The notes beneath the pieces were generated by a model. That model saw nothing but the letters and a program-made list of their open reading frames with translations, was not told the DNA's origin and did no database searches. This document shows positions 57,919-64,000 of a stretch of DNA of 64,000 bases, one piece after another. The stretch spans positions 50,608,663 to 50,672,662 of the forward strand of contig CM053270.1 in assembly GCA_028583415.1 (NCBI GenBank), written 5' to 3'. Position 1 is the first letter of the stretch. Each line of letters begins with the position of its first letter. The position numbers were made by a program, and so were the translations under genes. This DNA is from Protea cynaroides (Eukaryota > Streptophyta > Magnoliopsida > Proteales > Proteaceae).

Positions 57919-60103
57919 TGTCACAACCCAATTCCAATTGAACCAGAAATGTGAGTGAACCGTCACTGAACCAACGGTTCACACCAGGATCTCAATAAGA
58001 CCGTGTCCACTCATACAAACCATTGCACATAACCATAATCAGAATATAATTAAATACAACAGAAGTCTTAAATTAAATGAATTGAGTTCTCTATTGATAA
58101 TTTAAATAAAATATCTAATTATTCAAAATATCAGAACGTAAATAATTATCCTTACATCACTTATAAATCCAACTGAAAATAAATAAAATAAACAAATCCA
58201 ATATCCTAGAGGTACACGTAGAAAGGGCACTCGCATGAAACGTCATGCTCCCCTGCTTGCACTTCCAGGGCAGCAGCTCTTCCATATACTGGAGCATCCA
58301 CGTAGTCCTCGACAGTGTAACCTGCATCACATCTAAAAACATGTATATATATAAGGGTGAGCTCACAACTTAGCTTAGTAAGACAATCAGACAATGCAAC
58401 ACACATCATGCGTGAGTAACATTCACATTATGGTCTGATTTTAAGTTTACAATGTGCTATGGAAAGGATTAGCGGCCACCGCACCTCTATACACGAGTGT
58501 ATGAATCCGCCCAATGGATCAAACACCACTGTTGTCCCACATGTACCCACCATGGAATAAAGATAGAGCTAAAGTGTCCGGATCAAACACCGCCAACACT
58601 TCCCCTGATGCCCTACCCATACTAACATGTAAGCTCCTATCGGCGAGGGCTTACAAACTGGGCTCGCAACTAACCAATCCTATATGTCATCACAGTAGGC
58701 CCTATCCCAGCATCGCTCCCTACGACATAGAGATAGAGCTAGAGTCTAGTGGCTAGGCCGGAGACCATAGTGCCACTTCTTCCCCCTGATACCCTACCCG
58801 CACCAAGCATGCTAAGACAGAAGCGATACAAAAAGGTGCTAGTGTGAGGAATGATCCCAGACCCCAAGCCCTCCCATTCCACACACCAATGAAAACAATC
58901 ACATCCCTAATAGTCACATCCTAGCATAGCGAGTATGCATGAACAATATAATAACTGAAAGTAAAGATCACATGCGAGTATGCACAAACACCATTCCACA
59001 TAATCATAATTACTAACAACGTTTTACTGTTATTAAGTTATTAAGGTTTAGGTCCGATTCCCTTACCTGACACTTGATTTCCAGGTTACTCCGCGTCATA
59101 AAATCCAAACTCGTTATCACAAGGTCCTACATGATGTTAGGGTTGAATTAGAATTAGTTTCTTAGGATTTACGTTGGTCAGAAAACCATCTAGGACAAAA
59201 AGACTCCTCACAGTGCAGACCAGTCACAAGTACAGGTCGCAAGCACCGATCGTGGCACTATGGGGAAAGGTGCGACTGGTATGGTCGACCGGTCCCCCAC
59301 AGACCAGTCTTTGAGAGGTACCGGTTGCAGTACCGGTCACATATGGTTCGACCGGTATGATCGATTGTTATGCCTCTCGAAGACCATCAATTCGGTGTTT
59401 GCCTTCCGTCGATCACCCCCTATTGGTTATAGGGTTTCTCCTATACATTCTAGGGTTGAGAAACGAGTTAGAGTTGTTTCATGTTCCATTCAAGTTTTAG
59501 TTTCGATGATCCTTAGCCTAGAATGCGAATCTAGGGTTCATCGACTGTATTAGGGTTTGACGGCAAATTTAAAAGTTTTACATCAATACCTCGCTTTGCA
59601 TGGTATTGATCAATTCATGACTAATCATCTATAATGCTTAACTTAGAGGAAGGTTCAAGCACTTACCGTTGGTTCGCAAGTAGGGTATTCTTTATCCAAC
59701 GGCAAACGACGGCTCCTCTCCCTCCTTCCTTAGCTCTTTGTCCTTCTTCGATCTCTTTCTCCTCTCTAGGGTTTGTGAGGATCAATGAAAGAGTTCTAAG
59801 GAGGTTTAAGGGTCCTTAAATAGACTAGGATAGAGTTTAGGAAGTTTCCTTACGTTAGGAAAGTCTTTAGGCTCGAGATTAGGAAAGTGGGACCCGCAGA
59901 GATCCGTTTTCAGATCTAAGTAGTCGGCCTGCGCAGACATACCGATCGATCAGTACCATCGACCGGTATGAAAATATCATACCTTAGGTCCATTTTCGTA
60001 CCTGATTGTCATCCGTTCATCCCGTATGGCCGGTGATGATTGGAAGACCTATTACAACATGAATTAAAGGTTTAGATTAGGTTCATGGAGTGCGGGTCTT
60101 ACA
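57919..60103 (-). repeat. 3' LTR of element G
   Basis: On the plus strand TGTCACAACCCAATTCC to GTGCGGGTCTTACA, 2185 bp. Its motif words are ACCGGTATGGTC and GACCGGTC, clustered at 59210-59370 and 59930-59990. Confidence 0.87.
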
Positions 60104-60206
60104 ACTCCCCCACCCTTAAAAGAAATTTCGTCCCTGAAATTTGCATGTAGGTTTCACAACTCCCCCACCCTTAAAATAAATTTTGGCCTCGAAATTTGTA
60201 CGTACC
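60104..60206 (-). repeat. Duplicated polypurine tract region of element G
   Basis: ACAACTCCCCCACCCTTAAA occurs at 60101-60120 and again at 60156-60175, with matching downstream bases (GAAATTTG). The 55-bp spacing is like element A's. Confidence 0.8.
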
Positions 60207-61999
60207 TTGTTCGTCGAAATGGTTAGGGTATTCCTTTCGCATCGCGTTCTCTTCCTCCCAAGTCATTTCATCTACATCTTGGCTTTTCCATTGCACTTTC
60301 ACATAATGGATAATTTTGCTTCGGAGATGTTGTACCTTTCGACTTCTGAGCATCACTGGTACTACTTCAAATGTCAAGTCCTTTGTCAAGTCTGGTGGGT
60401 CTGCTGTCAAGATGTGCGATGGATCCCTGACATACTTCTTCAATAAAGAAACATGGAACACATCATGAATGCTTGACATGGATGGTGGTAGAGCCAGTTG
60501 ATATGTCACATTACCACGTCTAGTCAAAATCTCGTATGGTCCCACATACTTGGGGCATAGCTTCCCCTTCTTACCAAATCGTTTCAGACCTCGCACAGGT
60601 GATATCTTCAAGAACACCTTGTCACCCACTGCAAACTCCAGATCTCGACGTCAGTTATCTGCATAGTGCTTTTGTCGAACTTGAGCTGTCTTCACTATTT
60701 CCTTAATTTGATAAATCGCTCGACAAGTTTCTTCTACGAACTCCGGTCCTACAATCCTTCTCTCTCCCACCTCATTCCATAACAGAGGTGTACGATATTT
60801 CTTCCCATAGAGTGCCTCATATGGAGCCATTTGGATCGTAGCCTGGTAACTATTGTTATAAGCAAACTCGTTAAGCGATAGCTTATCGTCCCAAACTCCT
60901 TTGAAATTTAGGGCACACTCTCGAAGCATATCTTTTAAGATTTGAATAGTTTTTTCTGACTATCCGTTTGTCTGAGGATGAAAAGCTGTACTAAACTTCA
61001 ACTTGGTTCCCATGGCTTTCTGTATTCCTTCCCAGAACTTTGATGTAAAACAGGGATCTCTGTCAGATACTATACTTTCTGGGACGCCATAAAGTGTGAC
61101 TATATTATCCACACATAGCTTGGCCAGCTTCTCCATGATATATTGAGGTCTAACAGCGATGAATCGAGCTGTCTTGGTAAGTCGATCGACTATAACCCAT
61201 ACGGCGTCCATCGATCTTGGTGTCAAGGGTAGGCCAGTGACGAAATCCATTGTGATACAATCCCACTTCCATGTTGGCTCCGATAGTGGTTGTAGCAAAC
61301 TTGCGGGTCTCTGTCTTTCTGCTTTCACTTGCTGGCAATTTAGACATTGGAATACAAATCGAGCTACATCCACTTTCATACCCCTCCACCAATATAATCT
61401 TCTTAAATTATGGTACATCTTGGTGCTTCCTGGATGTACCGAATATGGGGTATAATGAGCTTCTGTTATAATTCTATCTCTGATATTTGAGTTTTCACTT
61501 TCAGGTATACATAATCGTCCACGATACCTGAGTACCTTATCTGAATCCAAGGTAAAGTCAGGGTTTCTTTTACCCTTATCTAGATCTTCTTGCACAGTCT
61601 TGAGGTGTGGATCCTGTAGGATTGCTACTTTGACCTCATCTATTAGATCCGATGAGATCTTCAAAGCTGCAAACATATATGTGAACTTATGAATTAAGCC
61701 CTGTTCCACTGGATCTCCTGCAGTCTCTAATATATGCCCTTCATCATTCTCTATTGAGCCCGAGGCTGCAGCACACAGTGCAGTGTTTGTACTAAGTCCT
61801 GCCTCAGGTTTCAATGCCCACTTTCTACTTAAGGCATCAATCACAATGTTTACCTTACCCGGATGGTACTGGATGCCACAATCATAATCTTTTAATAGCT
61901 TCATCCATCTCCTCTGTCTCATATTCAGGTCCTTCTGAGTAAAAAGGTAAGTTAAACTTTTGTGATCTGACTTAATCTGAAACTTTTCACCATAAAGGT
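60171..61999 (-). pseudogene. Element G RNase H end, integrase and chromodomain
   Basis: A 340-codon run from the left of LTR H: KFQIKSDHKSLTYLFTQKDL, DCGIQYHPGKVN (RNase H tail), the HHCC finger PYSVHPGSTKMYHNLRRLYW with CLNCQQVK, core ITMDFVTGLPLTPRSMDAVW, VDRLTKTARF, SDRDPCFTSKFW and FHPQTNG. One stop (near 60961) precedes the SEKTIQI glutamate block. The frame resumes as LSLNEFAYNNSYQATIQMAP, changes frame near 60640, and ends with GDKVFLKISPVRGLKRFGKK, HDVFHVSLLKKYVRDPSHIL and a chromodomain (SRKVQHLRSKIIHYVKVQWK, WEEENAMRKEYPNHF). All three integrase acidic positions are visible. It shows far fewer stops than B. Confidence 0.9.
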
Positions 62000-64000
62000 T
62001 GTCACACCCCAATTCTGATCCAACCAGAATGGTGTGAGTGAACCGTCATTGAACCAATGGTCCACACCAGGATCTCGAATAGGCCGTGTCCACTCATACA
62101 AACCACTACACATAACCACAATCAGAATATACATAGTACAGCGGAAGACTTTAAATAGAATGAACCGAGCATCTATTGATAATTTAAATAAATATCCAAT
62201 TATTCAAATCAAACACATAATATAATATCTTTTACATCACTTTAATCCAACCGAAAATAACTAAAACAAATAAATAAAAATCCATCACAGGTACACGCAG
62301 AAAGGGCACTCGCATGAAGCGTCATGCTCGTCCTCCCCTGCTTGTACATCCAAAGCAGCTACACCACCGTACGCCAGAGCGTTCACATAATCGTCCACAG
62401 TATAACCTGCATCCATATCTAAAACAAGATGTGCACAAAGGGTGATCTCACAACACAACTCAGTAAGACAATCAGACAGTTTCACAATAATATGCATGAG
62501 TAACAACCAATTTTATGCTGTGGTCTGGTTTTAAGTTTGCAATGTGCTATAGAAAGGTTTGGTGGCCCCCGCACCTCTATACACGAGTGTGTGGCATCGC
62601 ACAGTAGATCACACTACCACCAACCCATATGCACCCATCATGGAATAGAGATAGAGCTAAGGTATACCCGCACCTCCCCTGATACTCTACCCATACCAGT
62701 ACCTAAGCCCCTACTGGCCAGGGCTCGTAAACTGGGCTTGCAACTAACCAATCTTATATGTCATCACTGTATGCTCTATCCCAGCATAGCCGTCTACGGC
62801 ATAGAGATAGAGCTAGAGCATGCAGGCCGGGCCGGAGACCACAATACCTCACCTCCCCCTGATACCCTATCCGCAACTAACCCACTAGGATAGAAACAAT
62901 ACGCAGGTAGATCCTATCCCAACATAACTCCCTACGGCATAGAGATAGAGCTAAAGCAACGTGGACAAGCCAGCGTCGACTCAGAATCCACAATACCACA
63001 TAACAATGGCCGGGACAACATCAATATCGGAGACCACTGTACCACGACCTTCCCCTGATACCCCACCCGTACCAAGCATGCTAAGACAGAATACTACAAA
63101 AGGTGCTAGTGTGAAGAGCGATCCCAGGCCCATGCCCCACTCCACACACCAACGAAAACAATCACATCCTATCAATGCATGAACAGTAATAATAACTGAA
63201 AGTAAAGGATGGCATGTGAATATGCACAAACATCACATCATAGATATTCAATGATTAATGACGATTTACTGTCCATTAATTATTAGGTTTAGGTCAGATT
63301 CCCTTACCTGACGCTCGTTCGATAACTTGCTCCACGTCGCAAGGTCCAAACGATATGTCACAAAGTCCCACAATATTATTAGGGTTTCATTAGAATATAT
63401 TGTTTAGGGTTTCATGTTGGTCGGAAACCAACAGGGTTACAAATATCCTCACAGAGCTGACCGGTGGCAACATACCGGTCGCAGCTCTGTGGGAAAGACT
63501 GGCGACCGGTATGGTCAGCCGGTCCCCCACAGACAACCTCCCGAGAGATAGCGGTCGCAACATACCGGTCGCACCATGTGCAACTGGTATAGTTGACTGG
63601 TATGTCTTCGGAAGACCATACATGGGTTTTTCAACTGCCGTCGATCACCTTCCATGGATTTTCAGGGTTTCTTCTATCCATTCTAATTCTAGGCTTTGAG
63701 TTAGAGTTATCCCCAACTCATTCAAGTCTCGTTTCGATGAATATCATCTCGAAACTCGAATCAAGGGTTTGACGGCAACTTAGGGTTTATTGGCCAAATT
63801 AGGGTTTTAGATCAATACCTACTTTGCATGGTATTGATCCACCCACACAACTAATACAGGGTAAGAAGAGGGATTCAAACACTTACCGTTGACAGGCGTA
63901 ATGAGAGCGTCATCGAACGGTAATGGTGGCACCTCCTTCTTCTTCCTAGCTCCTTCTCCTTTCCAAGCTCTTTCTCTTCTCTAGGGTTTGTGAGAGACAA
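62000..64000 (-). repeat. LTR H, cut by the window edge
   Basis: Begins on the plus strand TGTCACACCCCAATTCTGA inside the RNase H of G and follows G's LTR closely to the window end, about 2.0 of an expected 2.2 kb. Words CCGGTATGGTCAGCCGGTC and CATACCGGTCGCA cluster at 63455-63605. AAGGT (61995-61999) precedes it and should recur at the far end. Whether it is a solo LTR or a full element cannot be told. Confidence 0.82.

Larger units (their letters stand above)
57919..61999 (-). mobile_element. Element G: minus-strand chromovirus, 3' half
   Basis: 3' LTR at 57919-60103, then pol read from 61999 leftward: RNase H end, integrase, chromodomain. The upstream part is cut at 61999 by LTR H and would continue beyond the window. 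It is close to element A in sequence and in the doubled purine tract, and better preserved than A or B. Confidence 0.88.

Overview
The window is nuclear DNA of a flowering plant, most likely a eudicot. I cannot name the species. It is not gene-rich: almost every base that can be assigned belongs to a transposable element or to a broken host gene. Evidence for a plant is the Ty1/copia and Ty3/gypsy chromovirus elements with initiator-Met tRNA primer sites, a PIF/Harbinger transposon with its Myb/SANT partner gene, a Pack-MULE carrying a UDP-xylose-synthase exon, and the remains of a leucine-rich-repeat receptor of the PSKR/PSY1R kind.

Layout, left to right. 1-2356: AT-rich flank, a small hAT-like element (770-1443), then the first half of an LRR receptor pseudogene. 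2357-9841: a minus-strand Ty1/copia element inserted in the LRR exon, including a 500-N assembly gap that probably hides about 14 bases. 9842-10233: the rest of the LRR fragment. 11324-18807: a PIF/Harbinger transposon (TTA target duplication) with a near-complete transposase and an intact Myb/SANT-like partner gene, itself carrying a nested element (17276-18053). 19028-21199: a Pack-MULE with a UDP-glucuronate decarboxylase exon. 21909-23080: a solo LTR. 23880-26600: decayed gypsy (minus) and copia (plus) fragments.

26601-64000 is a nest of related Ty3/gypsy chromoviruses with LTRs of about 2.2-2.4 kb. Element A (minus) starts at 26601. Element B (plus, 30263-46841, duplication TCTAC) split A's pol, and B's gag was in turn split by a 4.6-kb Tat/Ogre-like solo LTR (35430-40031, duplication GCTGC). 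A resumes at 46842-48176 and carries a 192-bp element. Element E (plus, 48177-57548) has lost most of pol and is followed by a second primer site and a rearranged fragment (X). Element G (minus, 57919-61999) follows and is cut by another minus-strand LTR (H) that runs off the right edge.

The most interesting signal is in these chromoviruses. Elements B and E both carry a long antisense reading frame (about 410-430 codons) between the primer site and gag, and X holds a third copy. About 600-800 bp upstream of the antisense start lie clusters of short GTCGAC-type words that also occur in the same element's LTRs but differ from element to element. This looks like a co-evolving cis-motif and trans-factor pair. 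In B the sense gag message could be produced by splicing across the antisense gene. No tRNA, rRNA or CRISPR feature was found, and the only host-gene pieces are fragments.
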